NCBI GenBank assembly: GCA_027356675.1
Contig: DAHVXO010000092.1
Coordinates: 1-7,571 of the forward strand
DNA from: Symbiobacteriaceae bacterium
Lineage (GTDB): Bacteria; Bacillota_E; Symbiobacteriia; Symbiobacteriales; Symbiobacteriaceae
Length of the DNA stretch: 7,571 nucleotides
Direction: 5' to 3'
A program made the translations under genes and the position numbers. This document shows, piece after piece, positions 1 to 6,633 of the stretch. The notes below the pieces were generated by a model that ran no database searches, was not told the origin of the DNA, and saw nothing but the letters and a program-made list of their open reading frames with translations. Positions within the stretch are counted from its first letter, which is position 1. Each line of letters begins with the position of its first letter.

Positions 1-187
1 CTTGGGCCTGGGCGTCGGCCAGGGGAATGCCCTGCGACAGCAACGCGTTGATGTAAATATCCAGCGGATTGCCGGGCATGAGTCGGACCAGGAAGAAGGT
101 GAGCGTCGTCACGACAAAGATGACCGCGACCGACTTGACCAGTCGCTGTAGGATATAGTTGCGGGACAGTCTGCGCAAAATGGCCAC
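1..187 (-). CDS. Opp/Dpp-type ABC transporter permease, N-terminal part (partial)
   Basis: This is the first 62 codons of an inner-membrane permease of the DppB/OppB type; the rest lies beyond the left edge of the window. It begins with GTG at 187-185. The start is set by a very strong Shine-Dalgarno stretch (core complementary to 194-198, six bases before the start). The N-terminus is typical of the family: a short basic lead (MAILRRLSRN), one hydrophobic membrane segment at about residues 19-35, then RLMPGNP (residues 35-41), which matches the family signature RLxPGDP. Such permeases pair with a second permease, two ATPases and a solute-binding lipoprotein to import di- or oligopeptides, and some import muropeptides. 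The gene follows the AmiE-like hydrolase by only 30 bases on the same strand, so the two are probably cotranscribed and may share a substrate class. The family call is firm; the substrate is unknown. Confidence 0.85.
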   Translation of the reverse strand, partial: MAILRRLSRNYILQRLVKSVAVIFVVTTLTFFLVRLMPGNPLDIYINALLSQGIPLADAQAQ

Positions 188-190
188 GGG

Positions 191-204
191 TCTCCTCCTC
201 TCCT
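191..204 (-). promoter_or_regulatory. Strong ribosome binding site of the ABC permease
   Basis: Read on the minus strand this is an uninterrupted purine run containing AGGAGAGGAGGAG. It ends a few bases before a GTG codon. It justifies the GTG start at 187 and shows that the permease is translated independently of the upstream hydrolase gene, whose stop is at 218-220. Confidence 0.7.
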
Positions 205-217
205 TGACGACAGGGCA

Positions 218-1384
218 CTAGCGTACCGCCGCCATGACGGCGTTGTGGAACCGGGGACGAAGGCGAATGGTCACGTCGGACCGACCAAAGTGCACATTGT
301 TGGTCAGAAGTGCCACCACAAGCTGCCGGGCCGGGTCCATCCAGAGGCTGGTACCGGTGAATCCGGTATGCCCGAAGGAGCCGGGGGAAAATAGATCACC
401 GCAGCTCATGAACTCATCGCCGGGTCGCAAGACGATCCAGCCCAGGCCGCGCCCATCTGCCAAGCCGGGGGTCAGGACCCGGGTTGCGGCCGCAAGGGTG
501 GCCGGGGCGAGCACCGGCGGAAGACCTGCGGCCCCGCCCCGCAGCCACATCTGGCCGTAGGCAGCGACCTCCACCGCAGTGGCAAACAGCCCTGCATGGC
601 CAGCGACGCCGCCAAGGGCGGTGGCCCGCTCGTCGTGGACCTCGCCCACCTGGTACCGCCCCAGGTACTCCCGATACTCGGTGGCCGCACATTGGGAACG
701 CAGTCCGGCAGGCGGATTGAAACCGGCCGTCGGCAGATCGAGCGGCTGGAAGACCTGCTGCCGGGCGAACTGGTCCAGCGGCTGTCCGCTCACTTTCGCC
801 ACCAGTTCGCCCAGCAGAATGAAGCCCAGGTCGCTGTAGATCACCTGACTGCCGGGTGCCGCCTTCAGCGGCGCCTGCACAATGCGGTCGATCAGTTCCG
901 GTCGGGTGCCCGCCTCCTGCTGCAGCGGCAACCACTCCGCCAGTCCCGCCGTGTGCGTCAGGAGCTGCCGGATGCGCACTTCTTCTTTGCCGTTGCCGGT
1001 GAATTCCGGAAAGAAGGAGTACAGACGGTCGTCCAGCCGGAAGGCGCCCCGTTCCAGGAGGAGCAGCACCGACGGCAACGTCGCCATGACCTTCGTCAGG
1101 GAAGCGAGATCGAAAACCGTGTCCAATTCCATGGGGCGCCGCTCGGCTTTGGGCCTTGCCTGTGCCCAGCCCAGCGCTCGGTGTGCGGCCACGACGCCGC
1201 TGCGGGCGACGACCGCCACAGCGCCTGACAGCCGTTCTGTTTGGATCTCGGCGGCGAGCACGTCCATGGCGACTGCCAGTCGTTCGGCATCCAATCCTGC
1301 ATCCGCTGGATTCCCGTACACCAACCCGTGGGGCAAAAACCCATGGTGTAGTCCATCGTATACCGGAATGCCAGCAGTCTCCAT
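218..1384 (-). CDS. Beta-lactamase-family serine hydrolase, AmiE/YbbE-like
   Basis: This is a 388-residue protein of the class C beta-lactamase / penicillin-binding-protein-like family. The active-site signatures are in order: SLTK at residues 95-98 (nucleophile Ser95, Lys98), YSD at 183-185 (the YxN equivalent) and HTG at 339-341 (the KTG equivalent). The family-typical GGVAGHAGLF is at 258-267. In Bacillus subtilis the related AmiE (YbbE) is encoded beside namZ, nagZ and murQ and removes the stem peptide from MurNAc. The neighbouring DUF1343, MurQ and AnmK genes favour that role here, but related proteins are esterases or D-amino-acid peptidases. I chose ATG 1384 because a GGGAAGGA Shine-Dalgarno precedes it and family homology begins soon after. 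The frame is open further upstream to 1606, but that part crosses the AT-rich promoter region and overlaps the divergent gene. No signal peptide is visible at the chosen start. Confidence 0.82.
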   Translation of the reverse strand: METAGIPVYDGLHHGFLPHGLVYGNPADAGLDAERLAVAMDVLAAEIQTERLSGAVAVVARSGVVAAHRALGWAQARPKAERRPMELDTVFDLASLTKVMATLPSVLLLLERGAFRLDDRLYSFFPEFTGNGKEEVRIRQLLTHTAGLAEWLPLQQEAGTRPELIDRIVQAPLKAAPGSQVIYSDLGFILLGELVAKVSGQPLDQFARQQVFQPLDLPTAGFNPPAGLRSQCAATEYREYLGRYQVGEVHDERATALGGVAGHAGLFATAVEVAAYGQMWLRGGAAGLPPVLAPATLAAATRVLTPGLADGRGLGWIVLRPGDEFMSCGDLFSPGSFGHTGFTGTSLWMDPARQLVVALLTNNVHFGRSDVTIRLRPRFHNAVMAAVR

Positions 1385-1442
1385 GACAGATCCTTCCCAT
1401 CTGAGCGAAATCAGTACCGGGATCAAATCTAATCCGTTCACA

Positions 1443-1458
1443 ACTGGTATATACAACA
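1443..1458. promoter_or_regulatory. Candidate GntR/HutC (DasR/NagR-like) operator
   Basis: The sequence ACTGGTATATACAACA is an imperfect inverted repeat whose central arms (TGGTAT / ATACAA) differ at one pair. As I recall the DasR consensus (ACTGGTCTAGACCACT), it agrees at about 12 of 16 positions, and sites of the Bacillus NagR regulator are similar. It lies in the divergent promoter of a locus that encodes a HutC-type regulator fused to an amino-sugar kinase, so that protein is the likely ligand. The match and symmetry are seen directly; binding is inferred. Confidence 0.5.
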
Positions 1459-1462
1459 TACT

Positions 1463-1476
1463 TCGGCGACCGCCGA
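1463..1476. repeat. Short GC-rich dyad beside the candidate operator
   Basis: TCGGCG and CGCCGA form a perfect six-base inverted repeat around a two-base spacer (AC), four bases after the candidate GntR operator. It could be a second regulator site, but a dyad this short is not rare in GC-rich DNA. Confidence 0.25.
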
Positions 1477-1597
1477 TTCTCCTGTCCGCTGCACCACATT
1501 TAGTGAAATTACCTGATCTGCAGGAACAGAGCGGCTCAGCGGCAAATCTGTAAAGATGTCTGTACCACTCAGAACAGATGCGTACGAGGTGTTCCCT

Positions 1598-2761
1598 GTG
1601 ACTCATGTACTTCCCGGTATTGATGTACTGTTGCAGGATCGTATCGGCGTGTTAGGCGGACAGCGGGTAGGCATCATTACCAACCAGACCGGCGTAACCG
1701 CTCGTCTGGAATCCACCGCCCTTCGCCTCGTACGCCATCCGGATGTGCGGGTGACGGCGCTCTACTCGGGTGAACACGGCATCCGGGGCGATATCCCGGC
1801 CGGCGAGCACGTGGTGAGCGCCACAGACCCGGCCACTGGACTGCCGGTGTACAGCCTCTACGGGGCGACCCGTAAGCCTACCCCAGAGATGCTGCAGGAT
1901 GTCGATTTGCTGGTTTTTGATATGCAGGATGCGGGCTCCCGCTTCTTCACCTACACCTGGACCATGGCCTTGTGCATGCAGGCCGCTGCGGAACACGGAA
2001 AGCGGATGGTCGTGTTGGACCGTCCGAATCCCATCGGGGGCTCCGCTGTGGAGGGCGGTGTGGTTCAGCCCGGTTACGAGTCGTTTGTCGGCCTTTATCC
2101 GGTCGTCACCCGACACGGTCTGACCAGCGGCGAGATCGCCGGTTGGTTGAACGAGAAGCACGCGATTGCCTGCGACCTGACAGTGATACCCATGGCGGGT
2201 TGGCAACGTGCCCTCTGGTACGATGAAACGGGACTGCCCTTCGTGCCACCCAGCCCCAACGCGAACTGCCTGGAGATGTTGATGCTCTATCCAGGCACCT
2301 GCTTTTTTGAAGGCACCAACCTCTCAGAGGGACGCGGCACGACCACGCCGCTGCAGGTGTTCGGGGCTCCGTGGCTGGACCAGACCGCGGTGATTACCGA
2401 ACTCGGGGCCCGCAACCTGCCCGGAGTCCGATTCCGCCCGGCCGGCTTTACTCCGTGGACCTCCAAGTTCGCGGGGCAGTTCTGCCGGGGGGTGCAGGTT
2501 CACGTGGTCGACCGCCACGCGCTGCAGCCAGTCGCCCTGGGTGCGCACCTGCTGGATGTCTGCATGCGGCTGCACCCCGACCAGTTCCAGTGGCTCACCT
2601 GGGGACAGGATCAAAAGCGGACCATCGACCGCATCACTGGCTCCGACCGGCTGGGCAAGGCCCTGGATGCCGGTGAGCCGATAGCGGCGGTGCTGACCGA
2701 ATGGGAAAATCAGGCCCAGGCCTTCGCAGAAGCGTCCAGGCCGTATCACCTGTATCTGTAA
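1598..2761 (+). CDS. namZ: DUF1343 / NamZ-type exo-beta-N-acetylmuramidase (GH171)
   Basis: This 387-residue protein spans the whole DUF1343 family. Characterised NamZ (YbbC) of Bacillus subtilis releases MurNAc from the non-reducing end of peptidoglycan fragments. Conserved blocks in order are VGIITNQTGV (24-33), SGEHGIRGDIPAGE (57-70), DMQDAGSRFFTYTWTM (108-123), LDRPNPIGG (140-148), TRHGLTSGEIA (171-181), PPSPN (217-221) and LSEGRGTTTPLQVFGAPW (242-259). I start at GTG 1598 because GAGGTG (1586-1591) lies six bases upstream and homology begins at once (GIDVLL). ATG 1556 in the same frame would give 401 residues but has no convincing ribosome site. Neither start gives a recognisable signal peptide, unlike the secreted Bacillus enzyme, so a cytoplasmic role is possible. 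It is the first gene of the plus-strand operon and would feed MurNAc to the kinase and MurQ downstream. Confidence 0.88.
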   Translation: MTHVLPGIDVLLQDRIGVLGGQRVGIITNQTGVTARLESTALRLVRHPDVRVTALYSGEHGIRGDIPAGEHVVSATDPATGLPVYSLYGATRKPTPEMLQDVDLLVFDMQDAGSRFFTYTWTMALCMQAAAEHGKRMVVLDRPNPIGGSAVEGGVVQPGYESFVGLYPVVTRHGLTSGEIAGWLNEKHAIACDLTVIPMAGWQRALWYDETGLPFVPPSPNANCLEMLMLYPGTCFFEGTNLSEGRGTTTPLQVFGAPWLDQTAVITELGARNLPGVRFRPAGFTPWTSKFAGQFCRGVQVHVVDRHALQPVALGAHLLDVCMRLHPDQFQWLTWGQDQKRTIDRITGSDRLGKALDAGEPIAAVLTEWENQAQAFAEASRPYHLYL

Positions 2762-2791
2762 CGGCGTGAGTGAGCAGAAGGGAAGAGCCCC

Positions 2792-4522
2792 ATGACCGCA
2801 CCACAGGCATTGCTTGGCATCGACGGCGGTGGCACCAAAACCCGCTGTCTGGTGGCTGACCTGACAGGACAGATTCTCGGCGAGGGACTCGCCGGCCCCT
2901 CCAACTACCAGGTACTAGGGCTAAAGGATGCTGCGACCAACGTACGTGCCGCCGTACAGGCGGCTCTGGCCGCCGCCGGCCTGACCCTGGCCGACGTGGC
3001 CGCCGCCTGTGCCGGCCTGGCCGGAGTCGCCCGCCCCGAAGACCACCTCGCGATGAAAGAAGCGCTGTCGCTGCTGCTCCCCGCCCGGATAGACGTGGTC
3101 GAGGATGCCCGCATCGCGCTCGAGGGCGCCCTGGGCGGCTCTCCCGGCGTGGTGGTCATCTCCGGCACCGGGTCGATTGCCCTTGGCCTGTCCACAGCCG
3201 GCGAGCTGGTCCGGGTCGGCGGCTGGGGATGGCTGCTGGGCGATGAGGGTAGCGGTTACGACATCGGACACCGGGCTTTGAACGCCGCCCTGGCAGCCCT
3301 GGACGGAGTTGGTTCGCCCACGAGCCTGGGCGAACGGATCATGCAGGCCTGGCAACTGGAACGCCTTGATCAAATCGTTGGCCGGGTCTACCAGAACCTG
3401 CCCCAGGCGCGTGTGGACGTTGCCGGGTTGGTGCCGGTGGTCATGGCGGCGGCTGCTGAGGGCGATGATGTCGCTGCCACGATTCTGGTCAAGGCCGGCC
3501 GCGACCTGGGGCGCTTGGCCACCACCGTTCTGGAACGCCTGGCGCTGCCGCCCGCCCTGCCCCGTCGGGTGGCCGTGACCGGCGGTGTCGTCACCAACAG
3601 CGACATCGTTCGGGAGGCCATGGGCGCCTCCCTGTCGGAACGCTTCCCGCAGGCTGCGATCATGGACTGTCTGCGCACGCCTGCTGAAGGTGCGGTGGCC
3701 ATGGCCAAGGCGCTGCTGAACCCTCTCGTCACTCCCAGGCGTTCGGAGGTGAGTTCCCTGAGCCCTGTGCAAAAGCACCCTGCCGTGCCCCTCCACTACC
3801 AGATCCGCAAGTACCTGCTGGACGCAATCGAAAGCAAACAACTGCTGCCAGGCGATCAGGCACCCTCGGAACGGGAGTTGACCGAGCAGTTTGGCGTGAG
3901 CCGCCTGACGGTTCGACAGGCCATGACGGGGCTGGAGATGCAGGGCTACCTGCATCGGATCCAGGGCAAGGGCACCTTTATTGCCGCCCCCAAGTTTGAG
4001 CAGCCCCTGGCCGAGTTGTCCAGCTTCACAGAAGATATGCGCCGGCGCGGGCTAGTGCCCGCTGCCGTGGTGCTGACCGCTGAAGAGATCCCTGCCGGAC
4101 TTCGGGTCGCCAAGGTCCTGGGCCTGGACCCATCGGCACCGATCTTTCGGCTTGAGCGCCTGCGCCTGGCCAACGGGGAGCCGATGGCCCTGGAGATCTC
4201 CCACGTCGATTCCTCCCTCTGCCCGGGTCTCGCGGCGTGCGACTTTACCAATCAGTCGCTCTATCGAATTCTGCAAGAGCGCTTCGGCATCCACCTGTGC
4301 CGAGCCACCCAGACCCTGGAGTCTATCGCGGCCGATGCTTATGAAGCCGCCACCCTCCACGTACGGGAAGGCACGCCGCTCACCCTGATCGAGCGGGTTT
4401 CGCGACTTGAGGGTGACCGCCGGGTCGAATATGTCCGCTCACTGTACCGCGGCGATCGCTATCGTTTTGTTGTGGAGCTGCAGCGTCAGGAGGGCCACCC
4501 CTATGAGCTTGGATCTAAGTAA
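2792..4522 (+). CDS. BadF/BcrA-type amino-sugar kinase fused to HutC-family GntR regulator
   Basis: This is one uninterrupted frame of 576 residues with two complete proteins joined. Residues 1-312 form a BadF/BadG/BcrA-type kinase like NagK or MurK: phosphate loop GIDGGGTKT (9-17), SGTGSIALG (124-132), GWGWLLGDEGSGYDIG (144-159), adenosine motif TGGVVTN (263-269) and RTPAEGA (295-301). Clostridial MurK of this family phosphorylates both MurNAc and GlcNAc. After a short linker (about 312-328) comes a GntR winged helix (about 329-397, with PSERELTEQFGVSRLTVRQA and GKGTFI), then a UTRA effector domain (about 406-564) of the kind that binds sugar phosphates in NagR and DasR. The start ATG 2792 follows AGAAGGGAAGAG. 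The gene sits 30 bases after namZ and overlaps murQ by 20. The inferred role is to make a sugar phosphate and control the locus in response to it. An internal ribosome site at 3745-3753 might also produce the regulator alone. Confidence 0.88.
   Translation: MTAPQALLGIDGGGTKTRCLVADLTGQILGEGLAGPSNYQVLGLKDAATNVRAAVQAALAAAGLTLADVAAACAGLAGVARPEDHLAMKEALSLLLPARIDVVEDARIALEGALGGSPGVVVISGTGSIALGLSTAGELVRVGGWGWLLGDEGSGYDIGHRALNAALAALDGVGSPTSLGERIMQAWQLERLDQIVGRVYQNLPQARVDVAGLVPVVMAAAAEGDDVAATILVKAGRDLGRLATTVLERLALPPALPRRVAVTGGVVTNSDIVREAMGASLSERFPQAAIMDCLRTPAEGAVAMAKALLNPLVTPRRSEVSSLSPVQKHPAVPLHYQIRKYLLDAIESKQLLPGDQAPSERELTEQFGVSRLTVRQAMTGLEMQGYLHRIQGKGTFIAAPKFEQPLAELSSFTEDMRRRGLVPAAVVLTAEEIPAGLRVAKVLGLDPSAPIFRLERLRLANGEPMALEISHVDSSLCPGLAACDFTNQSLYRILQERFGIHLCRATQTLESIAADAYEAATLHVREGTPLTLIERVSRLEGDRRVEYVRSLYRGDRYRFVVELQRQEGHPYELGSK
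3745..3753 (+). promoter_or_regulatory. Internal Shine-Dalgarno in the kinase-regulator linker
   Basis: GGAGGTGAG is a near-perfect anti-16S match located inside the fusion gene, exactly between the kinase and regulator domains. In-frame start candidates follow at CTG 3758 (eight bases after GGAGG) and GTG 3767 (about 13 bases after the end of the motif). They would yield regulators of 254 or 251 residues, the normal length of a free-standing HutC-family protein. It may be a working internal start or the relic of a formerly separate gene. Spacing is ideal only for the rare CTG start, so function is uncertain. Confidence 0.4.
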
Positions 4523-5417
4523 ATTGGCGACCGAGAGTCGACTGGCCGAATCGCTGGCGATCGACCAGTCCAGCACCGAAGAGATGCTCCGCATCATCAA
4601 CGAACAGGATCAACTGATCACCCAGGCCGTGGCTCGGGAGATTCCCCAGATTGCCCGCGCGGTAGATCTGATTGTGGCCCGGATCCGGCAAGGCGGCCAC
4701 CTGCTATATGTTGGGGCCGGCACCAGCGGCCGTCTGGGTATTTTGGACGCCTCCGAGATTCCCCCTACCTTCGGCTCGTCGCCCGACCTGATCCGGGGAC
4801 TGATCGCCGGCGGGCGGGAGGCGGTCTTTGAGACCCGGGAAGGTGCCGAGGACGACGCCGAATCGGGCCGGGCAGAGGTCCTGGCCAATGCGCGGCCAGA
4901 GGACGTCGTGGTGGGCATTTCCGCCAGCGGCCGCACCCCCTTTACCCTGGGCGCACTCGAGGCCGCCAAGGCCATGGGCTGCGCCACCATCGCCGTCGCC
5001 AACAACGTGGCTTCGCCCATGGCGTCCGTCGCCGACGTTGGCATCGCCCCGGTGGTGGGTCAGGAAGTGATCATGGGTTCCACCCGCATGAAGGCGGGCA
5101 CAGCCCAGAAACTGGTGCTGAACATGCTCTCAACCGGTGTGATGATCAAATTGGGCAAAGTCTACTCGAATCTGATGGTGGACATGCAGTGCGCCAACGA
5201 AAAACTGTATCACCGGGCCATTCGCATGGTCATGCTGGCCACCGGCACCGACGAAGCCACCGCATCGGATGCGCTGGAGCGCTGCGGACGCCAGACCAAG
5301 ACCGCTGTCGTCAGCCTCCTGGCCGGGGTGGAGCCCGCCGGGGCCAGGGCCGCTCTGGCAGAAGCTGACGGGTTCGTGCGTCAGGCCATTGTCCTGGCGA
5401 AAGAAGCGACCCGATGA
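4503..5417 (+). CDS. murQ: N-acetylmuramic acid 6-phosphate etherase
   Basis: MurQ cleaves the lactyl ether of MurNAc-6-P in the cytoplasm, giving GlcNAc-6-P and D-lactate. The 304 residues match the family length. The SIS sugar-phosphate fold shows GAGTSGRLG (71-79), ASGRTPF (141-147) and GSTRMKAGTAQK (192-203). By gap-free comparison with E. coli MurQ, the catalytic pair Glu83/Glu114 corresponds to Glu85 (in LDASEIPPTF) and Glu116 (in EGAEDD), both present. The start ATG 4503 is preceded by AGGAGG (4488-4493) at nine bases and gives the normal N-terminus. The frame is open back to 4407, but that part only overlaps the regulator's UTRA domain. The gene overlaps the kinase-regulator fusion by 20 bases and anmK by four (ATGA), which implies translational coupling. 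It is the point where the NamZ/kinase route and the AnmK route meet. Confidence 0.96.
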   Translation: MSLDLSKLATESRLAESLAIDQSSTEEMLRIINEQDQLITQAVAREIPQIARAVDLIVARIRQGGHLLYVGAGTSGRLGILDASEIPPTFGSSPDLIRGLIAGGREAVFETREGAEDDAESGRAEVLANARPEDVVVGISASGRTPFTLGALEAAKAMGCATIAVANNVASPMASVADVGIAPVVGQEVIMGSTRMKAGTAQKLVLNMLSTGVMIKLGKVYSNLMVDMQCANEKLYHRAIRMVMLATGTDEATASDALERCGRQTKTAVVSLLAGVEPAGARAALAEADGFVRQAIVLAKEATR

Positions 5418-6586
5418 AGCGCCTGGAGGATCTGCGGGCCAAGCCTGAGCGTCTGGTGATTGGCCTGATGTCCGGCACGTCGGTGGACGGCATCGACGCC
5501 GCACTGGTCCGGATTCACGGTGGCGGTCCCGGCGTTCGCCTGCGGCTGGAGCACTTCCTGACCGTGCCTTTCGAGCCAGTTGAGCGGGAGGCCGTCTTCA
5601 CCCTCTTCCGCCCGGAGTCAGCCGGGGTAGATGTCCTCTGCCGGGCCAACTTTGCTCTGGGTGAACTCTTCGCCCGGGCAGCCCTGAAGCTGATGGTGGA
5701 GGCAGGTATCCACGCTAACCAAGTGGATCTGATCGGCTCCCACGGGCAGACGGTCTGGCACGAGCCGACGGGCACCCCCTGGGGGGGCATCGCCGGGCCC
5801 AGCACGCTACAGATCGGCGAGCCGGCCGTCATTGCAGAACGGACCGGCGTGGTCACGGTCGCTGACTTCCGGGTCCGGGATATCGCCGCGGGCGGCCAGG
5901 GCGCACCGCTGGTCCCGTACCTGGACTACTGCCTGCTCCGGAGCGACCGGCTCAACCGGGTAACGCAGAACATCGGTGGCATTGGCAACGCCACCTATCT
6001 CCCGGCGGGGTGCAGTGCGCTGGAAATTGTCGCCTTCGACACCGGCCCCGGTAACATGATCATCGACGCCCTGACCGCCGCCCTGTTCGACCGCGCTTAC
6101 GATGCGGACGGGCGCATTGCGGCCACTGGCCGCGTGGACGAAGCCCTGCTGACCGAGCTGCTGGACCACCCGTACCTGACTCAGCAGCCGCCCAAGACCA
6201 CAGGGCGCGAGCTTTTCGGCGTGCAGTTCGCCCAGGAACTCATCGCCCGGACCGCGGCTCAGCCGATCAGCCCCTCCGACCTGGTGACCACGGCCACAGC
6301 CTTCACCGCCCGCTCTATCGCCGACGCCTACCGGCGCTTTCTTGGACCAGTCGACGAGGTCATCGTGGGTGGGGGCGGCGTTCGGAACCCTGTACTGATG
6401 CATATGCTTGCCGATGGATTGCCCGGCGTGCAGGTACATACCCACGAAGCCGTGGGGATCAACTCCGACGCCAAGGAGGCCATCGCCTTTGCGTTGCTGG
6501 CAAACGACTGCATCCTGGGCTTGCCGACCAACATCCCGGGGGCCACCGGCGGACACCCGGCAGTGCTGGGGAAAGTTGTGATGTGA
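5414..6586 (+). CDS. anmK: Anhydro-N-acetylmuramic acid kinase
   Basis: AnmK uses ATP and water to open 1,6-anhydro-MurNAc and phosphorylate it, giving MurNAc-6-P for MurQ. At 390 residues it is a little longer than E. coli AnmK (about 369) and appears complete. Signatures are MSGTSVDGID (19-28, ATP phosphate loop), GSHGQTVWHEPTG (108-120), DFRVRDIAAGGQGAPLVP (151-168), NIGGIGN (186-192), DTGPGNM (209-215, whose Asp209 is the expected general base), GGGGVRNP (319-326) and the C-terminal GINSDAKEAIAFALLA (348-363). The ATG lies within the murQ stop as an ATGA overlap. Anhydro-MurNAc comes from lytic transglycosylases, so this gene implies that the cell meets such products, made by itself or by other bacteria. 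It is the last gene of the plus-strand operon and converges with the minus-strand genes to its right. Confidence 0.96.
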   Translation: MKRLEDLRAKPERLVIGLMSGTSVDGIDAALVRIHGGGPGVRLRLEHFLTVPFEPVEREAVFTLFRPESAGVDVLCRANFALGELFARAALKLMVEAGIHANQVDLIGSHGQTVWHEPTGTPWGGIAGPSTLQIGEPAVIAERTGVVTVADFRVRDIAAGGQGAPLVPYLDYCLLRSDRLNRVTQNIGGIGNATYLPAGCSALEIVAFDTGPGNMIIDALTAALFDRAYDADGRIAATGRVDEALLTELLDHPYLTQQPPKTTGRELFGVQFAQELIARTAAQPISPSDLVTTATAFTARSIADAYRRFLGPVDEVIVGGGGVRNPVLMHMLADGLPGVQVHTHEAVGINSDAKEAIAFALLANDCILGLPTNIPGATGGHPAVLGKVVM

Positions 6587-6599
6587 AGCGGACATGACA

Positions 6600-6633
6600 A
6601 GGCCGATTCCACGCAGGTCAGGGCTATCGGTCT
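6600..6633. terminator. Weak hairpin between convergent transcription units
   Basis: AGGCCGAT (6600-6607) pairs with ATCGGTCT (6626-6633), giving eight pairs including one G-T, with an 18-base loop. It starts 13 bases after the anmK stop and ends at the proposed end of the amidohydrolase remnant, so its place suits a shared terminator. No T-run follows on either strand and the loop is large, so intrinsic termination is doubtful. Confidence 0.25.

Larger units (their letters stand above)
1385..1597. promoter_or_regulatory. Divergent promoter region between amiE-like and namZ-like genes
   Basis: About 210 bases separate the two divergent start codons. The stretch 1410-1555 is clearly richer in A and T than the flanking genes, as expected for a promoter. 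It contains the inverted repeat at 1443-1458 and a second small dyad at 1463-1476, each described separately. I could not find a convincing pair of -35 and -10 boxes with correct spacing on either strand. TATATA within 1448-1453 resembles a -10 box but has no good partner. The two transcription units probably share regulation through this region. Confidence 0.6.

Noticed and set aside
596..1228. 210-codon plus-strand frame opposite the AmiE-like gene
   Set aside because: It is antisense to conserved active-site motifs, with Arg/Gln-rich composition and no motif or ribosome site.
1425..1453. Extended -10 like TGGTATATA as a namZ promoter
   Set aside because: The TATATA box has no acceptable -35 hexamer at 16-18 bases on either strand, and the bases are better explained as part of the inverted repeat.
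1385..1606. Upstream extension of the AmiE-like frame by 74 residues
   Set aside because: The added part has no family resemblance, runs through the AT-rich divergent promoter and overlaps the namZ start. ATG 1384 has its own Shine-Dalgarno.
1605..1629. Direct repeat ATGTACT (1605-1611 and 1623-1629)
   Set aside because: It is a seven-base repeat inside the namZ coding start with no symmetry or operator match, and is probably chance.
2921..3955. 344-codon open frame antisense to the kinase
   Set aside because: It is a shadow frame typical of GC-rich coding DNA: low-complexity composition, no recognisable domain, and it lies opposite a well-conserved gene.
4407..4502. Longer murQ start giving 32 extra residues
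   Set aside because: This part only overlaps the conserved end of the UTRA domain in another frame. ATG 4503 has an AGGAGG site and gives the normal MurQ N-terminus.
5807..6595. 262-codon minus-strand frame opposite anmK
   Set aside because: It mirrors anmK codons with no domain resemblance. Its apparent continuation of the amidohydrolase frame is explained by the deletion.
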